A stretch of 64,000 bases of DNA, taken from contig NW_026944385.1 of the NCBI RefSeq assembly GCF_033439725.1, forward strand, positions 992,001-1,056,000, written 5' to 3'. The notes beneath the pieces were generated by a model that saw only the letters and a program-made list of their open reading frames with translations, was not told the origin of the DNA and did not search any database. Position 1 is the stretch's first letter, and each line of letters begins with the position of its first letter. Positions 13,001-25,001 of this stretch are shown here, in pieces. This DNA is from Neurospora tetraspora. Lineage: Eukaryota > Ascomycota > Sordariomycetes > Sordariales > Sordariaceae. Both the position numbers and the translations under genes were made by a program.

Positions 13001-16000
13001 TGTCCGACGATCCTGGTCCGTAGGTGACGGCCACGGTACCGGAAGCCGAGCTCGACAATCTTGTCTCTCTGGCCAGGCAAGAATTGATGACGAATTGGTA
13101 GGTGGCGTAGGTATCTGTGGTCTGCGAAGAATCGCAGCTCAGTGAGAGGCTGAGTTCTACCATGCTATCATCGTCATGAAACGTCACGGCTTTGTTGATC
13201 TCGAGATCCAGCACCTCCAACAACTGGATCTCCTTATCGCTGCTACTAGCCACACTGATGGCAGCCTCCATGGCCATGACGACGTAACCCGCGCCAGAAA
13301 ACACCGTCTGACCCTGCAGAGAATGACCGCTCAGCCATTCGATGTCCCGCTGCCGAAGGAAATTCTGCCATTGAAGGGAACTCGGGCTGCTTTGGGACAG
13401 TTGCTTGCCAAGCAGAAGATGAGGTCGGTCGCCGCCTAGCCATTGACGGAGCAGACGAGACTCCTTCCTGTACGACCTCGAGTGATCCCACGAATAGCAT
13501 GGCAGTTCCTTGGATAGTTCTGTAATGCCTTCATCTGGTGACAGCTCGCCCAAGAGACGGTCGATGTCAATGGCAGGCGAGCCGAACTGCGACCAGAGGT
13601 AGCCCAGACATGCCGAAAAGGCCTCCGTGTCGGTCTTGTTCCTGTCCATGCATCCGGTGTACGGTAGGGTAGTCGCCGCACAGTTCTCTATCGTCTGAAG
13701 ACTCGGGCCCTTCAAGGTCGGGTGTGGCCCGACTTCGATGCAAACATCGAAGGGCGAGTGTTTCACCAGTGCCTGCTCTACGGCGTAGGAGAACAATACG
13801 GGGGAGAGCAAGTTCTCGCCCCAGTACTCTGCCTTGAGGTCTTCGGGCGTCATAACATGGCCCTCGAACACCGAAGAGATCCACGTGACGGATGGGGTGG
13901 CTTCCATCTCAGGGACATCGCACCCACACGCCTTGAGAGCGGTGATGTATGGGTCCGAGCAAGGACGCATGTGATGGGAATGGTAAGCCTTGTCGACTTT
14001 GAGGATGCGATTGAACCTCGATTCCTCATTCAAGACTTCTTGCATCTCCAGGATCGCGTCTCGGTCTCCAGACAGGGTGACGCTTTCAGGCGCGTTGCTG
14101 GCCGCGACGACTACTCTACCTGCGAATGCCTCTAGTGCGCACAACTCTGTCGCGTTGTCGAAAGAGGTGCCCGCAGCCATCATCGCGCCCTCCACACCGT
14201 TCGGGCCCCTCGCGTATTGGGAAGTGAGACCACGGAGATACGCGATGCGAATGGCTTGGGATGCAGATATGAAGCCCGCAGCGAAGGCGCACGCAATCTC
14301 GCCCGAGCTATGGCCTAGAATGACTTTGAATGTCGCCCCTGATGCTTGTAGCAGTTTGGTCAGGATGATCTGGATGGCGCAACAGAGGGGCTGGGAGTAG
14401 GCGGCTTGGTTCACTTTCGATTCCTCGCCTTCGAGCAGTAGCTGGTCTAGAAGCTTCCACTCCGGCCGATACTCAGCTGGTAGGCTCTGGAGCGAATGAT
14501 CGAGTTCGGAGACGATAGCACGGACATGGGCGATCTGACACAGAGCCTTGCCCATGGCCGGCCACTGGGCACCCTGTCCGGTGAAGATTCCCAGTATCTC
14601 GGGCTTCTTCCTGACCTCGGAAGTCGTCGCAATCGAGCTCTTGCCTTCGACCAAAGGAGCGTCGCGCTCAAGCGCATCGCAGAGCTCTTGAACCGACTGG
14701 CTCGAGATGGCATGACGGACTTGGAGATTGGATCGCTTTTTGAGCATCGTCCATGCGAGATCTCGCAGTCGTAGGTCGGGGCGAGCTTGCACGAACTGCT
14801 TCAGATCTACCATGGCCGACCTGAGGGAGGAAGAAGAATGCGCCGAGAGGACAATGGGCGCGAGTAGGGGCGTTGGTGTAGTAGTAGTATCCGTAGACGG
14901 CGACTCCTTCGATTCGGGCTTGGGCTCGTAGGACTCGACGATGATGTGCGCATTGGTACCGCCGAACCCGAAGGAATTGACACTCACGCGTTTCGGTTGA
15001 CCGAACTTCAATGGTGGCCATGGCTGCTGCTCGGTGACCACCTTGAGATCCGTGTAGTACGGAGCCACCCTTGGACTGAGCTCGTTGAAAAGCATGTTGG
15101 GCGGTAGAGAACTGTTTTGGATGCACATGGAGGCTTTGATCAAGCCCGCAATCCCAGCGGTGCCCTCCGTGTGACCGATGATGGTCTTGATGCTGCCGAC
15201 ATACAGAGGGTCCTCCTCGTCGGCGTCACGATGCCTGTCCCCAAAGAATGCCGATGAAATGGCACGCGCTTCTTGGGGATCGCCAGCAGGCGTGCCTGTA
15301 CTGTACTGTCTTATCAGCGAGAGATAACCTTTTTTGTCAGACATTGGATTACTAGTACTCACCCGTCCCATGCGCCTCAAAGTACTGGCAACGGTCTTCC
15401 GGCTTGGTCAAGTCCAACCCTGCGCGTTCGTAGACCTCTCGGATGAGGGCCTCCTGGGCCAAAGAGTTTGGCATCGTGATACCGGCCGTCTTGCCGTCTT
15501 GATTGATTCCACTTTCGCGGATGACACACTCGATCCGGTCACCGTCCGCTATGGCCTGGCTGAGGGTCTTGAGCACAACAGTGGCGACACCTTCGCCTCT
15601 CGCATAGCCATCTGCCGCGGCATCCCACATCCGCGATCTCCCGGTCGGCGAAACATGTTGAGTTTACTGGCCGAGATGAAAGGAACAGGGCCCAGAATCA
15701 GATTGGAGCCCGCGGCCACGGCCACCTTGCTCAACCCCGTCCGCAGCTGTTCGACCGCGTGGTGGACAGCAACGAGGGAGGAGCTGCATGCCGTATCGAA
15801 CGTCATACTAGGTCCGTGCCAGTCAAAGACGTAGGATACTCTGTTGGATAGGATGGACGCGGCTGTGCCCGTAGCAGCATATGTGTTGAGGGCATCCAAA
15901 TCGTAGTTCTGATGGTCGAGGAAATCCCGCTGCATCATGCCTACGTAGACGGCCGTGGGCGATCCTCGAAGGTCCTCCATCTTGAGGCCGGCGGCGCAGA

Positions 16001-16331
16001 GACCCTCGTACACCGTTTCCAACAGAAGACGCTGTTGGGGGTCGACCGTCCCTGCCTCGCTCGGCGGTATGTTGAAGAAGGCCGGGTCGAAAGCGTACGG
16101 GTCATCCTCCAGGAAGTAGGCGTACCGGGCGTTGGTGCGCCCGTGATGAGATCCATCGGGGTGGTAGAAAGCGTCAACGTTGAAACGTTCTTTTGGCACC
16201 TTTCTTGACAAGTCCCTGGGATCTTTCAGGAGATCCCATAGCTTGGACGGACTGCTGGCCCCGCCGGGGAAGCGGCAGCCACTGCCCACGACGGCGATGG
16301 GCTCATTGAGCGGGGAAGTAGACGATGGCAT
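7070..16331 (-). CDS. PKS1: LovB-like reducing PKS with C-terminal condensation domain (frameshifted)
   Basis: Iterative highly reducing polyketide synthase. Exons (minus strand): 16331-15363, 15295-12190, 12110-11890, 11827-9598, 9518-7070, all introns GT...AG. After allowing one missing base the frame is 2991 aa, close to LovB. Domains by residue: KS 1-430 (active-site DTACSSS, HGTGTPAGD), AT about 555-870 (GHSSGE), DH about 950-1230 (SGHSLQG, HPATLD), MT from 1430 (LEVGAGTGG), no working ER (a degenerate stretch takes its place), KR from 2120 (GLAGDLG and SSF...AAYSAAN), ACP with GIDSL near 2437, condensation-like domain about 2549-2960. The missing ER fits the trans-ER gene at 25002. Oddities: a one-base deletion at 15648-15655 inside KS, in an A run on the + strand, and the condensation motif reads HRLVGDG, lacking the second catalytic His. 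As written the gene is non-functional. The deletion could be an assembly error. Confidence 0.9.
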
Positions 16332-17043
16332 GACAGCTGTAGTGGATGTGGTGAAGGAAGAATGGTCTGCGATGTTGAATAGCCGCTTCTTTATGCTACC
16401 AAATGAGCCCAATCGCGCGTGGGTACACGGCGAAGCCAAGTGGTGACAGCTTTAAAATAACAGTAGACTGACACTTGGGATGAACCGATCCTTAGGGTCA
16501 TATCGTACCGTGATGGCACCTCATATGGCCAACGAATAGCTGGTTTTGTGTACATCTTTCAAAAGCGTCTCCCTCCGAACGCAGGTCCATACTGTACGCG
16601 TGCCGGCATGCTGGTGTATGCCTGCTGACAGTAGTCGGTGATTGGGAACGTCTTGTCCAAGGTAGGCAAGCTCGAAAGATCATGCCCATCTGTAGACTGC
16701 CACCAATGTCCGAAGGCGTGGCGGTAAGATTCTGGGCGTGTTAAGAGGGTACCTACCTACAACTCAATAGTCCGAAGTACACAGTCTCAGATGCTCCAAA
16801 CTGCTTGGCACTTCCGTTGTCCCGCAAGTACCTTTTGCCCCACCGCACCCTCACTAGCATAGAAATCCAACCAATCATTACCCCTGCCGCCAGAGGCACG
16901 ATGAAATTAGCCCGTGTCCCACCTGTACTTGGGTACGGACCCGGGAAACCGGGGGAAGTGGATTAGTGATCATCCTGAAAAGTGCCGAAAATAGAAATGG
17001 GGTCCTAGTCTTGGCTGGCCCCCAACGTCGATCTACTACTGTG
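16332..17043. promoter_or_regulatory. PKS1 upstream region
   Basis: About 700 bp between the PKS1 start codon and the 3' end of the LINE, so it must hold whatever remains of the PKS1 promoter. A CGGCGAA word lies near 16427. I see no open frame of note and no clear TATA box. ACCTACCTAC microsatellite sequence occurs near 16750. Confidence 0.4.
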
Positions 17044-20000
17044 GTTGTTGTTGTTGTTGTTGTTATTTTTAACGTCTACTTCCGCCTCCCGTAGGCCATG
17101 AGACGTGCCACATCGGAGAATCTAGCGTACAAACATAGGAGCAGTGCCCTAACCGTCTACCAAGACCATTAACCCGAGGGCAGACCGAGGCCTATTGCCA
17201 GTGTAAATCGCGTGTTGCCCATAGCGTAAACGCGGCCCAACACTTCCAGTCTAATCGCCCAATGGGCGAGGCGCCAGTCTATGGCGGGACCCGTAGAACA
17301 AAAGAAAAGACATAAGAAAGGGCAAAATCACTCCTCTCCGCTCTCGCTCTCACTCTCCTCCTCCCGTAAGGCCTCCTCCCGTCTCCTTACGCAGTGAACT
17401 AGCCTGTCCAAGTCCATCGTAACCCTCTCAATGTCGTGGCCGTGGCCAACCTTCACCCCTTCACCCCGTAAAAACCCCGTAAGGTTATCAGCGGTGCCCC
17501 CGTCGTCGATGTGCTGTTGCCAGAGTGACCGGCGCCATGCCTTTCTCGTGCAAGTCCACGAAAAGAAGTGCGAGGTCTGGATCCGAGCGATGAAGCGCTG
17601 CCAGTAAATCCCAATGGCAAGAGAGAGATTCTTCCGCGTAGCCGCTTCACCTGTGACCGGGGAAATCGCATATGCCTTCCTGCAGTGGAAGGGGTGGAAA
17701 GGGGTCTTCCAGTTGCCACAATAGCATGCTAGTAGCGCGTCCTCGTGCCCGAACCTTTCGTGATAGTTTTTGAAATCGCCGTGGCCAGACCTGGCCGCGA
17801 GGAGGTGGTGTAAAGAGCGTCTGTCCAACTCTATTAGTTCGTCATTAGGCTTGATAGAGACCCCCAACCGGTAGTCTGCATAAGACTCTGGCTTGTTCGC
17901 GGCCCACCATGCCTTGAAATCCGTACGCGCCTCCCTCTTAGCAAGCCGTCTTGAATGCGCAAGGGTAGCCAAGCCTTTATTGACTATCTCCCCCCTGTCA
18001 GCGCCCGCCTTAGCGAGCTCGTGAGCAATCTCGTTGCCCGTGATGCCCTTGTGGCCAGGAACCCAGCGGATGTCCACCAGGCTGGGGCCATAGCCCTTGC
18101 GGGTGGCGCGGAAATCAAGGAAAGCCGCTTGTGACGACGCAGCTGGGGTTCCCTGGAGTCCTCTAATGACGGACGTGTTGTCGAGGCATACCGTAATGCG
18201 TGGCCGGGCCTGTGCCTCCGGAAAGAGCGCCACAGCGGCCTTAAGACCATGCCGCGCCCCTTCCGCCTCCGCATCAAAAACCTCCGCATATTCTAGTTGA
18301 CCGCATCCGCGGCCAAGTTCTGTCTGATCTTGGAAGATTACGTAGCCAAAGCCTACGCACTCGCCCTCTGGTCTTTCTTCTTCAGCGTCCGGGTCCTCCG
18401 CGTGCGCTGAGAGGCCCATCTGCTTAGCTATCATAGAGCCGTCGGTGTAAACGACGATCTCCGAGGAGTCTAGCTGGAGAAGCCATTCTTTAAAATCCTT
18501 GGCAGCCCTGTCCTTAGACGTGGGCGCTGGTTCTTTGTGAGTGTCTCCGTTATAGACGGGCGGCTGTAGAACCGGCCGCGGGAAAGGCAAGGCGAGCTGG
18601 GCAGCCGTCTGTAGCGTTGTAGGGCGGCAAGGCAGGCCGTGCGGCGTCGCTCGGGATTCCGAAAGACGCGGGACAAGCGGGTGGGCGGGATCTAAGGTGA
18701 GGAGGCGCACAGCGTGCCGCCGACGGGCCGCTTCCAGAAGAAGGGGGACGGGGGGCAGGCTGGCTTCGCGGTAGAGAATGGCAAGGCGCGTCGTTCTCCA
18801 CACCGGTAAGCTGGCGCGGATGGCCATGTTCACCGCCGTCTGGACTTTATGGACGAGGTCCGCCAGTCCGTTGTTAATAAGCGGAAACTCCCCTTGTTTA
18901 CGGTGTAGGGCGTGCTTCTTATGGCCTGGCCACCAGATTTCAGAGCCAAATAGGGCCTTTGGCAGGACGACAGCCTTTATAGCTTTCACCATGGAGCCTG
19001 GAGGGGCGCCGTGGTAGACTCTATTGAGACCGCGTATGTGGCGGACCACCTGCTTGGCGGAGGCGAGCCTGTGCTCAATGTGATGCTTTCAGTTCAGCTT
19101 GCTGTGGAGCCAAATCCCCAGCCAACGCATTGCCGGCTGTGCAGCCACCTCGACTCCTCCGTGCGTAATGGTCGGAAAAGGCGCAGTGAGTCTTTTCCTG
19201 GAGAAAAACTGGATTTCGGTCTTGTCCGGGGAGAAATCGACAGCGTTGTCTACTCCCCATCGGACCATGGCATTCAACTCTCGTTGGGCCTTCTCTGCAA
19301 CCTCTTCGTTCGAAGAGCCAGTGACAAGGACTGCACAGTCGTCTGCATATCCAAAATGCTGCGCTTCACTCTCCCCGAGGCGATGGACTGGCTCTGTGTA
19401 GAGCAGGTAGATGATGGGCGAGGCTGGTGAGCCCTGGGGGAGCCCGCATCTAAGACGGCGCATAGGAGTAGTCACCCCCGAGTATCGAACGCAGGCCATA
19501 CGGTCTGTCATAAAAGACTCAACCCAGCGGACCGCGCAGTCTGGCCACCCTTGCTCTCGCAAACGTAAAACTAGCCTATTCACTAGGACGGCATCAAAGG
19601 CACCTTTGACATCCATAGCTACTAGTGCAGCAACGAGTCGCTTGTCGAGTGCAGCTTCGATATCGTGAACCAGAGCTTCCACAATGTCAATAGCCGAACG
19701 CCTTGGGAGGGCGCCAGCCTGCTGGGGATTTAAGACCCCGTTAGAAATAGCCGTCCAAGCGATCCGTCTGCCGATTAGACGCTCAATACCTTTTCCAAGG
19801 CAGGATAGGAGCGAAATAGGCCGCCATCCCTTGGCCGTCGTCTGGTCTTTCCCAGGTTTCGGTATCATAACCACTTCCGCCTGTCGGAAGACTTGGGGGT
19901 GATAGCCGGTAGCGACGCAGCCCTGATAGAGTTGCTGGACAGAGTCTTTGATAGACTCCCAAGACGCTTTCAGCATACGGACTGTAATGCCGTCGGCACC

Positions 20001-21344
20001 GGGGGACGTATTGCCGGTGCCGCACAGGGTTTTGTAGACTTCGTCCGCGTGGACGAGGGATGACCAGGGAAGGCGACGGCGTGGTACCGTAGGTACCCAG
20101 CCAGTTTCAAGATCTTCCTCTTCGCTGTTCCTTTCTAGAAGGGCCGTGCGGAGGGCCTCCGCCTTGGCTTCTGGCTCAATAACCGTCTGCCCATTGATAA
20201 CTAGCGGTGGAGCCTCCATTTAGTCACGGGGCTTGTGCCACGCCACGATCCGAAAGATGTCCTGGTCATTTCGCGCCTTTGTGATAAAGTCGTCGAAAAA
20301 CAGCTGCTTTGCTTCTCTGACTACCCTTTTAAACTCCTGCCGAAGAGCTTCTACCCGTTGGGGGATGGGATTCGGGTTGTTGTGCCGATAGTTGCGGAAC
20401 ATTCTAGAGGCCTGCGCACACGTCTTGTTCCACCACTTAGCGTTCTTCTCAGGTCTCGAGGGCCTGCAAGAGATTTGGAGGGCCTCTGTAAGGACGTTGC
20501 AGAGGGCCTCGGCGAGCTCGTCGAGCCTTTCCGGGGAGTCTTCGCCTGTAGGGAGGAGCGGGACCAAACCCATGAGAAACGAGACGTTTTCGGCATATAG
20601 TCTGATAGCCTCTGGGTCTTCACGAAGAACTAGTCGACGGCGAGGAGGCTCTACCGGTTGGATTGGAATGTCCGTAATGCAAACTTGGTGATCCGAACCG
20701 CAGTCCGCCTCTGGGGCAGTCCTTGTTGAGCAAAGCGGAATGTTCGAAAAGGTAAGGTCAATAGTATTGCCGCAGTTGTGGGTAGGAATGCCAGGAGCCG
20801 TCAGCAGATCCAGGCTGTGTTCTGTAACGTAGTCTACAATTCGTGTGGCACCTTCTGATGTTTCCGCGCCAGGTTGCCAAGAGTGGTGTTTGGCATTGAA
20901 GTCGCCAGCGAGGAGTGTCCTTGTCGTTGGTTGCCAATTTTGTAGTAGCTCGAGGGCCGAGATGTCGTTTGACCGGCGGTAAATATTCACAAAAGTGACA
21001 CCCTGCGTCTTTACCCATAGTAGATCTCTGGTATGGCCGAGTGTGAACCCTCCTGCTGCCGTTTCCTTACGAACGTACGTAGCGACACGTGGGTGGGTAG
21101 CCGTCTCCTTTGTCCATGTGCGGACAGGAGTGTAAAGAGCGTAAAGGGGGTGTCCGGGAATACCAAAGCGACCCTCGTAGAACCACACTCGTGGCTCTTG
21201 GATCATAATCACGTCCGCTCCAGCCTCACTAGCAGCTTGGAGGGCAATCTCGTGCGTGTCGCGTGCTCGTGCTACATTAGCCTGAAAGACGCGTAGTCTA
21301 GAATTGTTCGGGCTATCACGAGAGGGGGTCGAATGTCTACTCAT
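17044..21344 (-). mobile_element. Tad1/I-like non-LTR retrotransposon, 5' truncated
   Basis: LINE inserted antisense. It reads endonuclease, reverse transcriptase, RNase H from high to low coordinates. The 3' end is probably the (AAC)7 tract on the minus strand (GTT repeats at 17044-17064) followed by A residues, a short-repeat tail typical of this class. The tail gives a 3' UTR of about 260 bp. No ORF1/gag lies upstream of the endonuclease before the Tc1 element begins, so the copy is 5' truncated or its 5' part was displaced. It sits in the PKS1-hydrolase intergenic space, next to the Tc1 element. Confidence 0.8.
17328..21344 (-). pseudogene. LINE ORF2: endonuclease-RT-RNase H, two nonsense codons
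   Basis: One continuous minus-strand frame split by two stops. 21344-20223: apurinic-type endonuclease (LLAGDFNAKH, CGSDHQV). 20219-19092: reverse transcriptase (GWRPISLLSCLGKGIERLI, MDVKGAFDA, GLPQGSPASP, and the FGYADD catalytic box). 19088-17328: RT thumb region, then RNase H (VVYTDGS, DAEAEGARHGL, CLDNTS, VPGHKGITGNEIAHELA), then a Cys/His-containing tail (CYCGNW...HPFHC). The stops are TAA at 20220-20222 and TGA at 19089-19091. The second sits where Trp is expected, one G-to-A change, and the first is one C-to-T change from CAA. Everything else is open, so this is a young copy lightly hit by transitions, consistent with mild RIP. Confidence 0.85.
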
Positions 21345-21394
21345 AGGCCAGCGGCCCTCTACTACTGTGGTCGCGTGTATAAAGAAAACCCCCT

Positions 21395-22690
21395 CGTCAA
21401 GTACCGGTGGGGTACAACACTTGACGCGTTCTGACCAATCAGCTGGATTTTATCTTGCCTTCCCATTTCCGACAGCATCCTGAGAACACGCCAAAATCCC
21501 TAGCGAGACACTCAACGCAGTCAACACAGTTAACGCAGTACGAATCCGGCAATACAATGGCACGGCCACGAGGATCAAGTGGTACAAAACAGTTGACTAC
21601 CGAACAACGCCAACGCGTCCGAGTCCTGTACTTCGATGCGCTCAAAAGCCAAGCCGAGATATGTCGTATCACTGGCTACACCGACGCCCAGGTCCGGACT
21701 GCGATACGCGCTCGCGATGCAACTGCCCACCGGAGCACTGGCCGGCCTCGGACATTAACGCCAGAGCAAGAAGAAGAGCTCGTTCAGTACGTTACTTCCA
21801 GCAAAAAGACCCGCCGAATGGGCTTCCTCGAGCTCTCAACAATCATCTTCGCTGGGGTCTATGGCGAATGGGTGATCAAGCACGCCCTTTATCGACTGGG
21901 CTTCCGCCGACGCGTTGCCCGCAAGAAGCCACCGATTACCGAACGAACCCGGAAGCTCCGAGAGACCTGGGCTAAAGAGCATGAACACTAGACTGCTGAG
22001 CAGTGGGCAAAGATCCTTTGGACCGACGAGACTTGGGTTACTGGTGGCCCGCATAGGAAGCAGTATGTAACCCGGCGTTCAGGCGAGGAGTGGGATCCTA
22101 CTTGCATTGTGGAAAAACATCAACGCAAGGGTGGCTGGATGTTCTGGGGCTGCTTCTCTGGTTTAGGCAAAGGTCCTGGAGTCTTCTGGGAAAAGGATTG
22201 GGGAAAGATCAACGCCGAGACTTACCGCGCACATACTGTACCTGTAATTCACGGCTGGGTACAGTTGTGCAAGGAACAGCTTGGTGAGGATCTGATCTTG
22301 ATGCAAGACGGCGCTCCAGGCCATGTAGCTGCGGAGACTAGGGAAGATCTCTACGACCGAGGTATTACTGTGATGGAGTGGCCACCCTTCTCACCAGACT
22401 TGAACCCCATTGAGTCTTGCTGGAACTGGATGAAGGATTGGATCGAAGACCGGTATGGCCTTGAAGAAAAGCCCTCGTACGATAAGCTGCGCCAGTATGT
22501 CAAGGAGGCTTGGGAGGCACTACCGGACAACTACTTGAAGGAGCTCTTGGCCTCGATGCCAGATCGGTGCAAAGCAGTGGTTGCAGCCAAAGGTATGCAT
22601 ACAAGATATTAGCAAGTCGTTTGGTGTATTTAGTGTAAATATGTGTGGATACTATGATTAGTTAGCGTGGATACCCCGTGTGGAGGTTTT
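21395..22690 (+). mobile_element. Tc1/mariner DNA transposon (limits approximate)
   Basis: About 1.3 kb, the usual size for the class, around the transposase at 21557-22612. The left flank contains a GTCAAGT...ACTTGAC inverted pair near 21391-21424, and loosely matching GGGGTA-containing sequence occurs near 22675 in inverse orientation. I could not settle exact terminal inverted repeats or the TA duplication. It directly abuts the 5' side of the LINE. Confidence 0.65.
21557..22612 (+). pseudogene. Tc1/mariner transposase with one nonsense codon
   Basis: Cut-and-paste DDE transposase. The N-terminus has a helix-turn-helix (LKSQAEICRITGYTDAQVR) and the GRPRTLT linker of Tc1-like proteins. The catalytic core shows ILWTDETW (first Asp), LMQDGAPGHVA (second Asp) and PPFSPDLNPIESCW (Glu). 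The frame stays open from 21557 to 22612 except for TAG at 21989-21991, where EH*TAEQW would normally carry Trp: a single G-to-A change. The full length would be 351 residues, normal for the family. As written the copy is non-autonomous. Confidence 0.85.
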
Positions 22691-22940
22691 TATTACCCAT
22701 CATACCACAGTACAGCCGAGACGAGATTCCTCGGCGTAAGATTCGTAATCTGTCCGGATAGCTTTTGCTGAACCGTTCATGAGGAGAAGCTTGGCTTGGC
22801 AGTCGATGATCATGTTCCATTCTATCACGCTGTCGAAGGCATCCGATCCTACAGATAGCCATCCACTCGTCTCTGTCTGTTTATGCTTCTAGCTATTACT
22901 GCATACATGTAGGTATCTGGTATTCACATTCCAAGAAGAG
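22613..22940. other. Intergenic, Tc1 right end to hydrolase stop
   Basis: About 330 bp that include the right flank of the Tc1 element. No gene seen. Confidence 0.4.
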
Positions 22941-23645
22941 CTAGCTCGGACAGGCAGTAGCTTTTGAAAGCCGTAGAATATGGTCCACCACATCGGCCAC
23001 CTCATTCCTTTTCGTTGGCAGGTGATGGGCCGCCTCCGTCATCAACACCGTGGCATAGTCGCTCTTGTAATTGTTCCGTACCAGTCTCCGTGCTCGTCCG
23101 AGACAGAAGTCTCGATTGCCATGTACATGAATCGTGGGCACATTGATGCAAGCCTGCGGTTCCCCTTGCGCGTTGGCCCTCTCAGCAAGCCACTTCGATG
23201 CCTCCGCGGGGAAGAAGCAGCAACTCAGGACGGCGAACGATAGGCGTGGTAACGAGGGCACCAGATCCTGCTGCTGCATCCACAGGAGAAGGGACAGCGC
23301 CAGAGTCCCCTCCGAGAACCCTATGCCTCCGACGAACTCGGCCTCGATATCAGGGTTCGCGGTCTTCCACTGATCAATGGACTCTTCCACAGAGGCGATA
23401 ATTTTGGCCATGCTGTCGTCGATGGTCGTGCCGCTGCCCGCAAACCAACAGTAGTATGGTTCTTGGCTCGCGAAAAGAGGGAGAACGCCGGGTCCGGCAG
23501 CACACTGCAAGGGACCATCGAGGAACAGGAAGTCGAACTCGCTTCCCAGCAGGGAGCAGATCCTCGCCATCTGTACATGGAAAATGGCACCCTTTGAGCC
23601 GGTGCCGTGAAAGCAGAGGATGACCTTTCTATGCTTTTTCGACAT
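22941..23645 (-). CDS. LovG-like serine hydrolase (FSH1 family)
   Basis: Alpha/beta hydrolase likely to release the finished chain from a reducing PKS, as LovG does for LovB. Single exon, 234 aa, typical for FSH1/LovG proteins. Residues: N-terminal ILCFHGTGSKG with the oxyanion region, nucleophile elbow GIGFSEGTLALS near residue 109, acid in HVHGNRDFCLGRAR, and catalytic His in TEAAHHLPTKRNEV. Start MSKKHRK is the only sensible ATG. It lies between the transposons and the left arm of the 279-bp inverted repeat, divergent from the trans-ER gene. With LovB-like PKS1 and the trans-ER it completes a lovastatin-type trio. The substrate is inferred, and some FSH1 proteins act outside polyketide pathways. 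Confidence 0.85.
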   Translation of the reverse strand: MSKKHRKVILCFHGTGSKGAIFHVQMARICSLLGSEFDFLFLDGPLQCAAGPGVLPLFASQEPYYCWFAGSGTTIDDSMAKIIASVEESIDQWKTANPDIEAEFVGGIGFSEGTLALSLLLWMQQQDLVPSLPRLSFAVLSCCFFPAEASKWLAERANAQGEPQACINVPTIHVHGNRDFCLGRARRLVRNNYKSDYATVLMTEAAHHLPTKRNEVADVVDHILRLSKATACPS

Positions 23646-24487
23646 CGTGGACTAGATGAAGAACCAACCAGTGTATCAGCGAGTGCCGGGAATACAAATT
23701 TGAGATGATCCGTTTGACTGACATGACTGTGCTGGAATTCTGATGTTTTTTTGTGAGTTTTTGATCACTTAGACAACGCTTTGCGTGGGCTTTTTGGTGG
23801 CAGATGTGTCTTTGAGCCGTGTTACATTCACTCGCGGACTTTCGGTACAGAATAAAGATTCAAGGCAGTCCCTCCCCGCGTAGAAAGACGGCAGAAGAGA
23901 ACACGGGCCCCTCCCCGCTTGAAACTCCTCCCGGCAAGGTTCACTGGGTATATATCGCCGCACGTGAGTGCCGTGGGGCTGACCAGTTATACTCCTCCTC
24001 GCACTTGCCGTCCGCACATGCAACGTATACAGGCCTATCACCCACCTTCAACCTTGAACAGATCTACAGCTATGGAATTGATCCTTCTCAAGCGGGACCA
24101 TGTCGAGTCGATAACGAAGTTACCACAGGTACGAGCGACGACGTGTCTGGATGACTGGGGTCAGAATCAACTACTAAGTACCCTTCCATGTATTCGTTCA
24201 TGGACCCCTCTTTTGATCGGAGGAGATGACCAAATACCTGCACCGGGCATGTACAAGCAGGGGTTCAACAAGCGTGGCGACAAGCCTGAGTAGGGGATGC
24301 TTTTTTGACGACTTCTAGGAAACGAAGCCCAGTGCCTGGCTCCGGCGCGACCAAAGCTATCGTATCAAGCGGTGTCTACTACAGTAGATCGGCCGAGCCG
24401 CGCATACGCCGCTAATGCAGACCCCCTGTAGCGAGACAAAATGCTTGCCGAGTCTCCAAAGGTAGCATGCCGGTCAGCACAATGCAT
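23646..24487. promoter_or_regulatory. Intergenic, hydrolase upstream region
   Basis: Upstream DNA of the minus-strand hydrolase. Short open frames on both strands lack codon or domain support. No clear TATA box or regulatory repeat seen in this part. The inverted-repeat arm begins at its right end. Confidence 0.4.
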
Positions 24488-24766
24488 CCACTGAGTTCCA
24501 CTCAACTCGGGAATGGAAACGCCGACTGAGAACGCCGATGTGGATGACAAGGACGGATCCATAACGCCGATAAGGCTGATTCTAAGTCAAAGTGAGTAGC
24601 ATACACCCACCACTCTTGTCTTTTAGGCTTGTGATGCCCGATTGGATCGTCAATGTTCCGATGCAGGTCTTATGCTATGCTCAAGCGGAAAACTCATGTT
24701 TCACACAAACATGAGTAAATCTATGCAGGTACCACTGGCTAGATCCGGTATATACAATGTGATTCA
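24488..24766. repeat. 279-bp perfect inverted repeat, left arm
   Basis: Every base of 24488-24766 is the reverse complement of 45205-45483 when compared line by line, with no mismatch or gap. It contains a hairpin at 24692-24716 (ACTCATGTTT, 5-nt loop, AAACATGAGT) and three AACGCCGA words (reverse of TCGGCGTT). Flanking bases differ immediately outside the arms, and no target-site duplication is evident. It contains no coding frame. It may be a MITE-like element, a solo terminal repeat or a duplicated promoter segment. Confidence 0.97.
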
Positions 24767-25001
24767 AGTGACACGAAACATACAATAGACGTAGGGTAGA
24801 GCTATGACGTGTGTAGGCGTTTCCCCATGGAGTTAGACCCTACCGGTACGCTTTGATCCTTGACAGTGCGGCTTTCCAAGTAAAAATAAAGTAGGTACTT
24901 ACTAGGGTAGATGGAGGCGTAGAAGATCTTGGAATAGTAGTACTGAACCATCGGTGTGAAGTCAAGGACAAACGTGTTTACCAGACTGAATCAATTCCAT
25001 C

